Numbered from the stretch's first letter, positions 1-6,520 are shown. The stretch is DNA of 10,779 bases from CAVSWN01 sp046728115 (GCA_046728115.1 JBKPDW010000148.1:1-10779); one strand, 5' to 3'. The notes: generated from the letters alone by a model not told the origin. Numbers and translations are program-made.

Positions 1-454
1 ACGAGCGGGGGCACACCGACGGCCAACATTCGCGACCGTCGCATAACTGACGTCGATGCCGAGCTTCAAGAGTTCACCATGGATTCTCGGTGCGCCCCAT
101 AACGGATTCGCCTCAGACATCGTGCGGATCAATACTCGGACCTCTCGAGGGACCCTCGGTCGACCGAGACGACGTCGACCCTTCCAGGCCCAAAACAGCT
201 GGAAACCGCGGTGGTGCCAGGCGATCACCGTTTCCGGCCTGACGATAACAAGGGCAGATCGTCAATCGCGCCAGACCTGGGACAGCCACACCCAGAGCAG
301 ACGATCGAGCACGCTGAGCCCGGACATGTCCAGGACGTGATCGTTCCAGAACCTGGAGCTGATTACGTAGGGCGAGAACCTCAAGCTGCAGAGCCGCGCG
401 CGTGCGCATGGTCTGTCGCGCGGTCATGAGAAGGGAGACGAGGAGGGACAACAT
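1..454 (-). pseudogene. Transposase (integrase-core/DDE family), 5' part, decayed and cut by the window edge
   Basis: Read leftward from an ATG at 454, the protein starts with the familiar N-terminus of integrase-core transposases related to IS481/IS3 (a hydrophobic start, then RTRAALQLEVLALRNQLQVL). After about 45 residues the frame is lost near 317-330, by what looks like a 1-nt insertion. The expected continuation is in the next frame (LSVLDRLLWVWLSQVWRD, then RPETVIAWHHRGFQLFWAWK and NPLWGAPRIHGELLKLGID), which is the helix-turn-helix part before the catalytic domain. That frame also carries a TGA at 262-264 where Trp is usual. The DDE catalytic domain would lie off the left edge. The gene is therefore inactive as read. 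A terminal repeat may lie around 500-530, but the other end of the element is not in the window, so this cannot be confirmed. Confidence 0.8.
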
Positions 455-595
455 CGGTCCGAAGCCTATCTCCGACCACGCGCAACATCAATCGCTACAA
501 CGGGTACGGAATTCTCAGTAGGCACAGCAGGGTCGAGGTCAGCGCGCTGCTATGATCAACTCGCCCGTGTGAAACCGACTTGTCAGGTCTTCACG

Positions 596-1939
596 TCAGC
601 CGAACATCCAGCCGACGGTACCGGTCAGCACAATCGGCCCAGTCTGTTTGACGCGAACACCATCGTCGCGCACGAATTCGGCGTCGATGATGCGAACTGT
701 GACGCGCATGAGTCCCTCGCTCCCGCGGGACTCTGTGAACACCTCAATCGTGATTCTTCCAGCGACCGGTCTCCACAATTCGCGCGGTGCCGGATTCGCC
801 TCGAAGGCGTCGGTGCAAAACGGCCACGAATGCGCCGGCCGCTCGAACACGTGCAGCGTAACCTCCAGTCCGATTCGTGGCGCCGCCAGATCGAACGTCT
901 GCGGATTATCCGACAGCTGAAGGAGGGCCTTATCGGCACGGACACTGACCGCTTCAAGACGATCCGCGGACCAACCGTACAGAAAGACGTATGCGCAGCC
1001 GGCGCTGTGAGCGTATGTCAACGTCGGCGTACGGCGTGTGTCCCTAACAGCCGTCCAATCGACGCGGCGCAGCGCGTCGTCACGCGCACGCACCGATTCG
1101 ACCCGAGCACGACGTTCTGATTCCGACTCGATGTGTTCGGAGCGTGCATTCGGTCCCTTCAGGACCAGCAACTCAGCGTCACCGGCGTCGCCGACGCGGA
1201 CACGGACGAATTCATGAATATCGACGTCGAGCGGTGGATCCGGCGCGGATACCGTGCTGAGTTCGTCGATGATCGCCAGAGGGATCCAATCGGTTCGGAT
1301 CACCTCGAACAGCTGCGACCACAGGGTCCACTTGTTTCCATGGTCATCCGGCCGCCACGCTCCGAGCTCGATGAAATGCCGCCGTTCTGGGCGCGAGCCC
1401 CCTGCGATCAACTCGATATGCTGCGGTGGGAGAAACCGGACACCCGAAAGGGTCGGCAATTGGACGCGTTTCTGCGCGCCGGCGGACGTGACGATGGCTT
1501 CACGGGCGTCGAGCGTCACCCACAATCCTGGCTCGAGGTCGAACGTTGTACGGTCGAGTCCGCCATGAAATCCGAAGCTCGCGAAGAATATGCACTCGTC
1601 GTTCTGCTGGGCGCTCAGCGACGCGCGAAACCGTTGCCCGATTTCGATCCTTTCCTCGTTACTCGGCGACGTCGCGTCGAGCGACGCGCGCAGATAGAGC
1701 GCGCACGCGCGCACAGGATCTACCAGCACGCCGCGGCCCGTCTCGTACATCTGGGCCATGACGAACTGAGCGGTTCCGTCATCCAGTACAGGGAACCGCT
1801 CGGCAATCGGCCGCAGGATCTCCGCGGCGCGTTGATAGTCTCCGTCACGGAACGCCGCGACGCCGTCGGCGGTCGTCTGCGCGCGTGCCGTCCCGGCGCT
1901 CATGGCGATGAGAATGACGCCGCAGAAGACGCGCCCCAC
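596..1939 (-). CDS. Secreted protein of unknown function with an N-terminal Sel1-like repeat
   Basis: A 447-residue protein. The start is GTG at 1939, preceded by a good Shine-Dalgarno stretch (GGGGAAGGA) about 6 nt upstream. Residues 1-20 form a signal peptide with a likely cut after ARA, just before Gln21, so the protein is probably exported. Residues about 25-86 look like a single TPR/Sel1-like unit (GDYQRAAEILRPIAERF, then AQMYETGRGVLVDPVRACAL), a fold usually used for protein-protein contacts. The remaining ~350 residues match no family I recognise; they are polar and rich in beta-type segments, with a charged helical stretch around residues 265-295. The upstream gene stops 14 nt before this start, so the two are probably one transcription unit. 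The long plus-strand frames over this gene are antisense shadows. Function is unknown. Confidence 0.8.
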   Translation of the reverse strand: MGRVFCGVILIAMSAGTARAQTTADGVAAFRDGDYQRAAEILRPIAERFPVLDDGTAQFVMAQMYETGRGVLVDPVRACALYLRASLDATSPSNEERIEIGQRFRASLSAQQNDECIFFASFGFHGGLDRTTFDLEPGLWVTLDAREAIVTSAGAQKRVQLPTLSGVRFLPPQHIELIAGGSRPERRHFIELGAWRPDDHGNKWTLWSQLFEVIRTDWIPLAIIDELSTVSAPDPPLDVDIHEFVRVRVGDAGDAELLVLKGPNARSEHIESESERRARVESVRARDDALRRVDWTAVRDTRRTPTLTYAHSAGCAYVFLYGWSADRLEAVSVRADKALLQLSDNPQTFDLAAPRIGLEVTLHVFERPAHSWPFCTDAFEANPAPRELWRPVAGRITIEVFTESRGSEGLMRVTVRIIDAEFVRDDGVRVKQTGPIVLTGTVGWMFG

Positions 1940-1953
1940 AAGTCATCCTTCCC

Positions 1954-2487
1954 CTATCTCGGAGTGCAGTCGTCGGGAAACCGAATCACATTGAACGTTG
2001 GCGTACCAACCCAGACGTGAATAAACTCCAATCCTTTCGTGTCGGAGTTAATTTGCTCGATCTCCTGCGTTGTGAGGTGGACTGTAACCGCGGCAGCCGT
2101 GGAAAACTCGCCGCGGAAGCCCGGTGTATCGGCCAGGGCAATCGAGTAGGACGGCTGACGGGGGCAAGGAATCAGCCACGGATCGATCCGTCCCGCGACT
2201 CCGGGCACAGACGCGTCGAAGTAATAAAAGTTCATGTCGGCCGCGCCGGGACGTCTCAGCGTGAATCGGATCTCGCCGGGCAGATACGTCTTGTCGTTGC
2301 CGAGGATCAAGCCGATTACGACTGCGGTCGGCGTCGTGCCGACGTTTTGAATTGTGAGCCGGAACGTCACATCTGGCGAACACGCGATTACCCGGCGCAA
2401 GGAATTGGTCTGTGCTTCGACGGTGGATCCGTACAGCGAGAGCGCAGTTGAGAAGATGACCGCATCTGTTAGACGTCGGTTGATCAT
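1954..2487 (-). CDS. Small secreted protein of unknown function
   Basis: A 177-residue protein starting at ATG 2487 with only a weak GAG as ribosome site. The ATG overlaps a TGA of an upstream reading frame (ATGA), which suggests translational coupling to the remnant at 2484-2760. Residues 1-25 are a signal peptide with a likely cut after VEA, before Gln26. The mature part has three Cys (in VIACSPDV, IPCPRQ and DDCTPR) and many beta-type stretches (VTFRLTIQNVGTTPTAVVIGL), reminiscent of an immunoglobulin-like extracellular domain, but I recognise no named family. It stops 14 nt before the GTG of the next gene, also secreted, so the pair probably work together at the cell surface or periplasm. 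That is inference from position only. Confidence 0.75.
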   Translation of the reverse strand: MINRRLTDAVIFSTALSLYGSTVEAQTNSLRRVIACSPDVTFRLTIQNVGTTPTAVVIGLILGNDKTYLPGEIRFTLRRPGAADMNFYYFDASVPGVAGRIDPWLIPCPRQPSYSIALADTPGFRGEFSTAAAVTVHLTTQEIEQINSDTKGLEFIHVWVGTPTFNVIRFPDDCTPR

Positions 2488-2760
2488 TTGCTCGCGGCAT
2501 TCGCGCTGGATTTGTCGTGATGCTGCAAGAACGCAGCCCCGAACGCCTCAGAGAGTTGGACACCGTCGACGGCCGTTTGGGCAGAATTTCGGAACCACAA
2601 ACAGCCTGATGACACGTTCCCACGCGGCTTGATCCAAGGACCGATTACAGAATCGAAAGGCGGTGCACATTCCTGTGTTGGCCGCCTTCCGGAAGTACAG
2701 CAAATATCCGCCGTTCGGAGCGATGCGTGCGTCGGTTGAGTTCCCCGCCGGCGGCTCGAA
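2484..2760 (-). pseudogene. Probable frameshifted coding remnant upstream of the secreted-protein pair
   Basis: No long open frame exists here, but two partial frames read like one protein. The upstream frame gives DARIAPNGGYLLYFRKAAN and then SLDQAAWERVIRLFVV. Near 2595 the protein-like reading moves to another frame (NSAQTAVDGVQLSEAFGAAF) and ends in TGA at 2484-2486, overlapping the ATG of the next gene at 2487. A single extra C in the run read as GTTCCG on the minus strand would explain the shift. No convincing start is visible; upstream it runs into the inverted repeat at 2780-2832. An alternative is a short intact gene of 43 codons starting at a GTG near 2615 in the second frame. The family is not recognised. 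The call rests on amino-acid texture and the ATGA junction. Confidence 0.35.
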
Positions 2761-2779
2761 AGTATGGCGCCGTGCGCAG

Positions 2780-2832
2780 CCGCGTCCAGGCGCTTCGCCC
2801 GCTGCGCGGCGCCTTCGGCGGCCTGGACGCGG
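2780..2832. repeat. GC-rich inverted repeat (REP-like hairpin)
   Basis: Perfect 12-bp arms CCGCGTCCAGGC (2780-2791) and GCCTGGACGCGG (2821-2832) enclose a very GC-rich interior that can itself pair partly (GGCGCTTCGCC with GGCGCCTTCGGCG). Size and composition resemble REP/palindromic intergenic elements. It has no T-run on either side, so it is a poor intrinsic terminator. It separates the toxin gene ending at 2904 from the remnant at 2484-2760, both read leftward. Confidence 0.5.
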
Positions 2833-2903
2833 ACCTGTGCGCGGCGCGTTGTTGGCTATTGCCGCCGGCAGGTCTCTCGTGATCTGTATGGCGTGTCGTA
2901 ATG

Positions 2904-3224
2904 CTACTTGCCGACACGCTGGACCGTGCCGGGCTGGACGCGTGCCAACGCGCCGCGCATCTCGCCGACCAGCGGTCGCAGATCCTGCATCCGATTCGAC
3001 CGCGCACGAACGACGATCAACCCGAAGGGCAGGGCGCTGATATCGTGCTGGTATTCGAGCTTGCGATCCATCGTCAGAAGCGCGTCAGTCTGGCCGGCGG
3101 CTCGGCGGAGTAATTCTCCGTTCTTCACGCCCGCCCAACCCAACCTCTGAACCGTGTTGACATCGTGGCCGGTGAGCTCGCCGATCAGGTTGTGAGGGAG
3201 ATTCTCGTAAAGCAGGACGCGCAC
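2904..3224 (-). CDS. DUF5615 PIN-like toxin (VapC45-like), with the first acidic residue changed
   Basis: A 106-residue protein starting at GTG 3224. It matches the Mut7-C/DUF5615 PIN-like family over its whole length: MRVLLYENLPHNL at the N-terminus, LGWAGVKNGELLRRA in the middle, LLTMDRKLEYQ for the second acidic cluster, and VVRARSNRMQDLRPLV near the end. Members normally begin with LLDENLP, the Asp being one of the metal-binding acidic residues of the PIN-like site. Here that position (residue 6) is Tyr, while Glu7 and the later Asp are kept. If PIN-like metal-dependent RNA cleavage is the activity, as proposed for the family, this copy may be weak or dead. It follows the DUF433 gene and lies inside that gene's extended frame, the usual antitoxin-toxin order. 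A small stem (CGTGTCG/CGACACG) spans its stop codon. Confidence 0.8.
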   Translation of the reverse strand: MRVLLYENLPHNLIGELTGHDVNTVQRLGWAGVKNGELLRRAAGQTDALLTMDRKLEYQHDISALPFGLIVVRARSNRMQDLRPLVGEMRGALARVQPGTVQRVGK

Positions 3225-3432
3225 TGGTCAGAAGCGTGTCGCGCGCGAACTCCAGTGCTGCGACGGCTTGCTCCCGTGAAACCGACGGGAACTGGCGCAG
3301 GAACTCGTCCAGAGTGTCGCCGGCTTCGAGGTAGTCAAACAGCGACTGTACAGGCACCCGCGTGCCCACAAACACCGGCGTGCCACTCAGGATGTCCGGA
3401 TCGCTGTGCACGACATCCGACTTGGCTGGCAT
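3085..3432 (-). CDS. DUF433 antitoxin (VapB45-like) with an unusual C-terminal extension
   Basis: The first ~70 residues are a typical DUF433 helix-turn-helix antitoxin: HSDPDILSGTPVFVGTRVPV, then LFDYLEAGDTLDEFLRQFP and SREQAVAALEFARDTLL. Such proteins bind and neutralise a DUF5615 partner and repress their own promoter. I choose ATG 3432 over GTG 3438 because GAGGGA lies 6 nt before the ATG; on the minus strand a TATACT box (3452-3457) just upstream may be the -10. Family members are usually 75-80 residues and stop close to the toxin start. Here the frame runs on for about 46 more residues, Arg/Pro-rich, to 3085, entirely over the toxin gene in another frame. This looks like loss of the normal stop rather than a real domain. 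Confidence 0.78.
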   Translation of the reverse strand: MPAKSDVVHSDPDILSGTPVFVGTRVPVQSLFDYLEAGDTLDEFLRQFPSVSREQAVAALEFARDTLLTSARPALRESPSQPDRRAHRPRCQHGSEVGLGGREERRITPPSRRPD

Positions 3433-3451
3433 GTCCACTCCCTCTTGTTCG

Positions 3452-3457
3452 AGTATA
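3452..3457 (-). promoter_or_regulatory. Candidate -10 box for the DUF433/DUF5615 pair
   Basis: The minus strand reads TATACT, one base from the TATAAT consensus, 19 nt upstream of ATG 3432. No clear -35 is visible at the usual spacing. The predicted leader is only about 12-14 nt and holds the GAGGGA ribosome site. Confidence 0.35.
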
Positions 3458-3486
3458 ACGCTGGGGCCGCGGCGAGCCGCACTGCA

Positions 3487-3739
3487 TTACGGAGCCATCT
3501 TTGCAGCGGTTCGCCATCGCCGTAACGCGAAGACTGTCCAAACCGCTTCGACGATTCCAAATGGCCAGGCACGTTGCACGAAACCGTACGCGGATCCGAG
3601 CGCGCACGCGGCGGCGAACAGCAGCACAAACCAGGGGCTGTGATGCTTCGAGCGCGTACGCAACGAGCATCAGCGTTAAGGCGAACAATCCGAACCGTGA
3701 AAGCGGCGTCACGCCAAGGGTCCTTTCCTCTGCGATCAC
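3487..3739 (-). pseudogene. Small membrane protein, frameshifted
   Basis: The first frame opens at GTG 3739, with a likelier start at GTG 3712 preceded by AGGAAAGGA. It gives LSRFGLFALTLMLVAYALE, a clear transmembrane helix. At about 3643-3648 the sensible reading moves to another frame: HHSPWFVLLFAAACALGSA, then YGFVQRAWPFGIVEAVWTVF and ALRRWR, ending in TAA at 3487. Joined, this is an inner-membrane protein of about 75 residues with two hydrophobic helices, a type common as a conserved hypothetical in soil bacteria. One extra base in the GAAGCAT context explains the break. It could be a true mutation or a sequencing error. The longer frame that continues past the break into 3335 is an artefact. 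Confidence 0.6.
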
Positions 3740-3790
3740 ATCCGGTCGACGCGGTCACAGGTCGCTGGCGCTCCGATAAATGTAGTGGAC

Positions 3791-3860
3791 AGGGAGCGGA
3801 CGGCGCGTGTCAAGGCCGCGTAGCGCCGAAGGGGAGCCTTGATACGCGCCGACGCTCCCT
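3791..3860. repeat. 70-bp imperfect inverted repeat
   Basis: Left arm AGGGAGCG...CAAGGC (3791-3816) pairs with GCCTTG...CGCTCCCT (3836-3860) with only a few mismatches or bulges over 25-26 bp. The 19-nt interior contains CGCGTAGCGCCGAA. Symmetry, size and intergenic position suggest a REP/BIME-type or MITE-like element. It lies about 80 bp upstream of the broken membrane-protein gene and has no T-run, so it is not an ordinary terminator. Confidence 0.6.
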
Positions 3861-4082
3861 GAGAATCGATGCGAGGAGCGACGGCGGCCCGCAGGTACGT
3901 CACGTGGTGATCGTCAGCACTCTGCCGCTCTGCGGAGTCGCCGCTTGCCGCTCGAACATCCGCGCGTACATATCTGCTGCGAACTGCATCGTTTTGATCG
4001 CTCCAAACATGTGTGCATCCACGCGTCCTGCCGTGGCGATTTGCAACGCGTTTCGCGCTCCGCAAATCGCACGACATTCACG

Positions 4083-4198
4083 CTGTCAACGACACGTGGA
4101 ACCCAGGACGTGAACGACCCCTCGGGACAGAGGCGGGGCTGCATCGCGGACAAGAGGCGGGGTCGTTCACGTCCTGGGTTCCGCTTCCGTGCTGACAG
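4083..4198. repeat. Long inverted repeat with perfect 24-bp arms and an internal direct repeat
   Basis: Arms at 4098-4121 (beginning GGAACCCAGGACGTGAAC) and 4159-4182 (its exact reverse complement) are perfect over 24 bp. Nine to ten bases outside them a second symmetric pair appears: CTGTCA (4083-4088) and TGACAG (4193-4198). The 37-nt interior and the right arm hold two near-copies of GGACAGAGGCGGGG (about 4125 and 4149, the second with one extra A). The layout resembles a REP doublet/BIME or a small non-autonomous element. No associated transposase is in the window. Confidence 0.7.
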
Positions 4199-4280
4199 GA
4201 ACCGCACTCAGGAGCGGCACAGAACGCCGCTCCATCTGTCGCTCGGCGCGTTCGCGCAACTGGTTGCAGGCAGAGCGCCT

Positions 4281-5420
4281 TCACGCAGTCGTTTTCGGGA
4301 ACGACCCGGTGCGTAAGGAGTTGATCATGGACGTGCGACCGGGTTGAGGAGCCGGGTTGACGGACGGGTTGACGCGGCGCGGAGTCTCGTCCCCTCCCTC
4401 GTCTCCCTTTCGACGTCTCCTGCGTCGGACACGCCGACACGTCACCAACGGGGAGAGGTGCTCATACGAGTACGGCAAGAGCACGTATTCGACGCGGCCG
4501 CGTCCGGTCGCGATCGCGTCCTGAATGATGGGTGAGACGGGTGTGAACGCCGCGTCCTGCTCGGCCAGCCAGCGCCTGTACAGGTGGGCGAATCGTGGGC
4601 TGCCGTACACGTCCGCGCATCGTCGCAGAAAGACGCGAAGCCCCTCCGGAATCGCGGCCAGATCGGTGCCTCGCCGGCGGTGGAAGAAGTACCGTTTGAG
4701 GTCGGAAATATTCTCGGCCTTGAGCGGATTCTTCAGTTCCTCATCAACCGCCGTCTGATAGGCGACCAGGACGCGTCTGAGCGGCTGTGGAAACACAACC
4801 CGCAGGGTCCAGTCGCGCGTCACGGCGAGCAATGAGGTGTGGCCCACGAGGAACGTTCGGAATTCCTCGATCCACGGCACGGTCGCGAGGTACAGCAGCA
4901 ACACATGTCCGCTCGAATCGACGCCGATCGGGAACCTCCCGGGCAACTGGTTCGCGATGTTCGGTCCGTCCTGAATCTCCGCCGCAGCATGCCTGGATGA
5001 CTCCGAGACGGTCCTCAACTGGCGGTACGCGAGCTTCTCTGATCGGCTGGTCAGCCACTCGCAATCTGGGCTCGTGAGGGCGGCGTCCAGCCGCATCAAT
5101 CGCTCGGCGGCCGCGCGTGCCGGCACCGTCCGACGATACCGGCTGTCGGGCTCACCGATGGCGTGATACAGCAGCTTGGAGTGGACGTGATACAGCCGCG
5201 CGCGGTTGTGGATGCAGTCCACGGCGACGGCAAACCCTCGCCGCACGAGCTTGTCGAAGAACGCGTTGCACTTCTCCCCGCCGTTGGCGATGCCGGCGAA
5301 GGTTGCATACTGCCGTTTGATGCACAGCCCGGCATGCCGCATCACGAGCACCAGGAACCGCGCCTGGCGCTCCGTGAAGCCGTAATCGGCGACCGCTTGG
5401 ACGCGTTCGATCGTCGTCAT
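4281..5420 (-). CDS. Winged-helix protein of conjugative/mobile elements, unknown function
   Basis: The open frame extends up to 5507, but I place the start at ATG 5420, which overlaps the TGA of the upstream gene as ATGA; the extra 29 residues are a shadow of that gene. The 379-residue product begins with a likely winged helix-turn-helix (about residues 15-85: FTERQARFLVLVMRHAGLCI, then YATFAGIANGGEKCNAFFDK and ARLYHVHSKLLYHAIGEP). Residues 105-320 form a second conserved-looking domain (GRFPIGVDSSGHVLLLYLAT, TLRVVFPQPL, LKRYFFHRRRG). The tail from 329 is strongly basic (RRVRRRRRRKG), then low-complexity. From memory, proteins of this type sit beside Replic_Relax genes in integrative and plasmid elements of soil bacteria, and the coupling here fits. 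DNA binding is inferred; the exact role is unknown. The usual downstream transfer genes are missing. Confidence 0.75.
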   Translation of the reverse strand: MTTIERVQAVADYGFTERQARFLVLVMRHAGLCIKRQYATFAGIANGGEKCNAFFDKLVRRGFAVAVDCIHNRARLYHVHSKLLYHAIGEPDSRYRRTVPARAAAERLMRLDAALTSPDCEWLTSRSEKLAYRQLRTVSESSRHAAAEIQDGPNIANQLPGRFPIGVDSSGHVLLLYLATVPWIEEFRTFLVGHTSLLAVTRDWTLRVVFPQPLRRVLVAYQTAVDEELKNPLKAENISDLKRYFFHRRRGTDLAAIPEGLRVFLRRCADVYGSPRFAHLYRRWLAEQDAAFTPVSPIIQDAIATGRGRVEYVLLPYSYEHLSPLVTCRRVRRRRRRKGDEGGDETPRRVNPSVNPAPQPGRTSMINSLRTGSFPKTTA

Positions 5421-6478
5421 TCCCACATTTCCTGGGCGAGTCCGCCGTGATGTCCACCGGCACCGCGGCTGCCGCCGCCAATGCGTAGGCTCGACCCGCG
5501 GTAACACGAAAAGCCCGACTGCGCCACGCTTGCGGCGTGGCCGCCGCGGTAGTGCTCCGTCGTGACCTCAATGTCGTCATGATCCCAGCGGCCGTCCGCC
5601 TCCCGATATTCGATGCGCAGGTCGGGGAAATGCACCTCGTCATTGAAGTAGGGGAGGTCGTGGTCGCGCGCCCATTCGCGAATCTCCTCGTCCGTCCGAT
5701 CGGGGTGGCCGTCGTAATCCGGACGGTCGCGATCCCGCTCGTGAAGCCAGCGCTGGTACTCGCGCTTGAGCTCGTGATCGAGGACAACCCGCTCGACACG
5801 CGCGCCGCGCTCTGAGAGCCGCTCCGCGGCGCGTTCATACGCGCGATACACCTGGAGGTCGTGCTCCCGCTCTCGTTCGCGTTTCAGGCCATCCCAGAAC
5901 CTCTGGCGGTCACCCTGGCCGCGGTCTCGATGACGTTCGAGGAGACCGCGGCCGGCCTTCGTCAGCGCGACGGCATGTTCGCGCGAGCCGGGCACGCGAG
6001 CCGTCTCAACGAGCCCTTGTTCGCGCAGGTGGCGCAAGTCCCCTGAGTGCGGGTCGAGCGGACGATCGTGCTGGTCCCGGAGATCACGACTGGAGACGAC
6101 TCGAAACGCGCCAACAGTCGCGAGCGTCCGCGTCTCCGAGTCACGTAATGTGTACTCGCGATCGCGATCGCGAACAATCTCGCGCTCCGGTCCTCTCGGG
6201 AGATTCAGGTGGCGTGTGAACGTCTCGCCAGGCTGTCGATCGCGGTCAGGCGAACGCTCTTCATCGCGAGGATCGTGTCCATCCCTGTCGACGTTCGAGG
6301 ACCGCGAATCGCCAGGGCCGCGTCCGAGTTCACGCACGTCATCATCGCGGCCGCGCGATCCGGTCCCGGGTTGCCTCCAGTCGTCCCAGTCTCGGTCGTC
6401 GTCGCCTTGACGTTCACCCTTTGCGCCGAAGCGTGCCTCGTCACGTGAGTCGTAATCATCGCGCGGATCAAAATCCAT
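5417..6478 (-). CDS. Replic_Relax-like (PF13814-type) winged-helix protein
   Basis: A 353-residue protein starting at ATG 6478 with AAGG 7 nt upstream. Residues 1-105 are extremely rich in Asp, Arg and Gly and are probably disordered. Residues about 108-183 form a MarR-like winged helix (YTLRDSETRTLATVGAFRVV, DLRHLREQGLVETA, ALTKAGRGLLERH). Residues about 205-330 are the second domain seen in the plasmid 'replication-relaxation' family (AYERAAERLSERGARVERVV, HFPDLRIEY, DIEVTTEHYRG, SGFSCYRG). The PD of HFPDLRIEY followed by the acidic IEVTTE stretch recalls the PD-(D/E)xK layout, but the Lys is absent. Family members act in plasmid or element replication and transfer, binding near origins. 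The gene overlaps the next one by 4 bp, so the two are co-translated. It is divergent from the antitoxin gene at 6521, 42 bp away. Confidence 0.75.
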   Translation of the reverse strand: MDFDPRDDYDSRDEARFGAKGERQGDDDRDWDDWRQPGTGSRGRDDDVRELGRGPGDSRSSNVDRDGHDPRDEERSPDRDRQPGETFTRHLNLPRGPEREIVRDRDREYTLRDSETRTLATVGAFRVVSSRDLRDQHDRPLDPHSGDLRHLREQGLVETARVPGSREHAVALTKAGRGLLERHRDRGQGDRQRFWDGLKREREREHDLQVYRAYERAAERLSERGARVERVVLDHELKREYQRWLHERDRDRPDYDGHPDRTDEEIREWARDHDLPYFNDEVHFPDLRIEYREADGRWDHDDIEVTTEHYRGGHAASVAQSGFSCYRGSSLRIGGGSRGAGGHHGGLAQEMWE

Positions 6479-6506
6479 AGTCCCGCCTTGCGCGGAGAAG
6501 TCGCGC

Positions 6507-6512
6507 TACAAT
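6507..6512 (+). promoter_or_regulatory. TACAAT -10 box for a likely leaderless antitoxin mRNA
   Basis: TACAAT (in GCTACAATTGCGGTGTATG) ends 8 nt before ATG 6521, so transcription would begin at or next to the start codon. There is no Shine-Dalgarno sequence in the gap. A -35 is not obvious. The same arrangement recurs at 6777-6791. Confidence 0.5.
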
Positions 6513-6520
6513 TGCGGTGT

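Larger units (their letters stand above)
3740..4280. other. 541-bp region without a convincing gene, rich in inverted repeats
   Basis: No frame here looks like a full gene. It contains the inverted repeats at 3791-3860 and 4083-4198 and a short hairpin with perfect 8-bp arms at 4211-4218 and 4226-4233 (GGAGCGGC/GCCGCTCC, 7-nt loop). One minus-strand frame from GTG 4022 to TGA 3900 (40 residues, with MFGAIKTMQFAADMYARMFE) has a protein-like texture and an AGGA-type ribosome site. It may be a small gene or a gene remnant, but I cannot assign it. Confidence 0.5.

Noticed and set aside
569..2020. Plus-strand ORFs of 183 and 295 codons
   Set aside because: They are antisense to the signal-peptide gene at 596-1939, which has a better ribosome site, signal peptide and protein-like sequence.
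2645..3007. 120-codon minus-strand ORF over the GC-rich inverted repeat
   Set aside because: Its composition (Arg, Ala, Ser) and its overlap with the toxin gene end and the palindrome mark it as chance.
4083..4198. CRISPR-like repeat
   Set aside because: There are only two inverted arms and one imperfect internal duplication, with no regular spacer array and no cas genes.
4211..4233. Terminator for the winged-helix operon
   Set aside because: The 8-bp stem is perfect and suitably placed, but no T-run follows on the minus strand, so I record it only as a hairpin.
5421..5507. 29-codon N-terminal extension of the winged-helix protein at 4281-5420
   Set aside because: It overlaps the end of the Replic_Relax-like gene in another frame; the ATGA junction gives a natural start at 5420.
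5152..5838. 228-codon minus-strand ORF
   Set aside because: It is a low-complexity shadow spanning the junction of the two overlapping winged-helix genes in a third frame.
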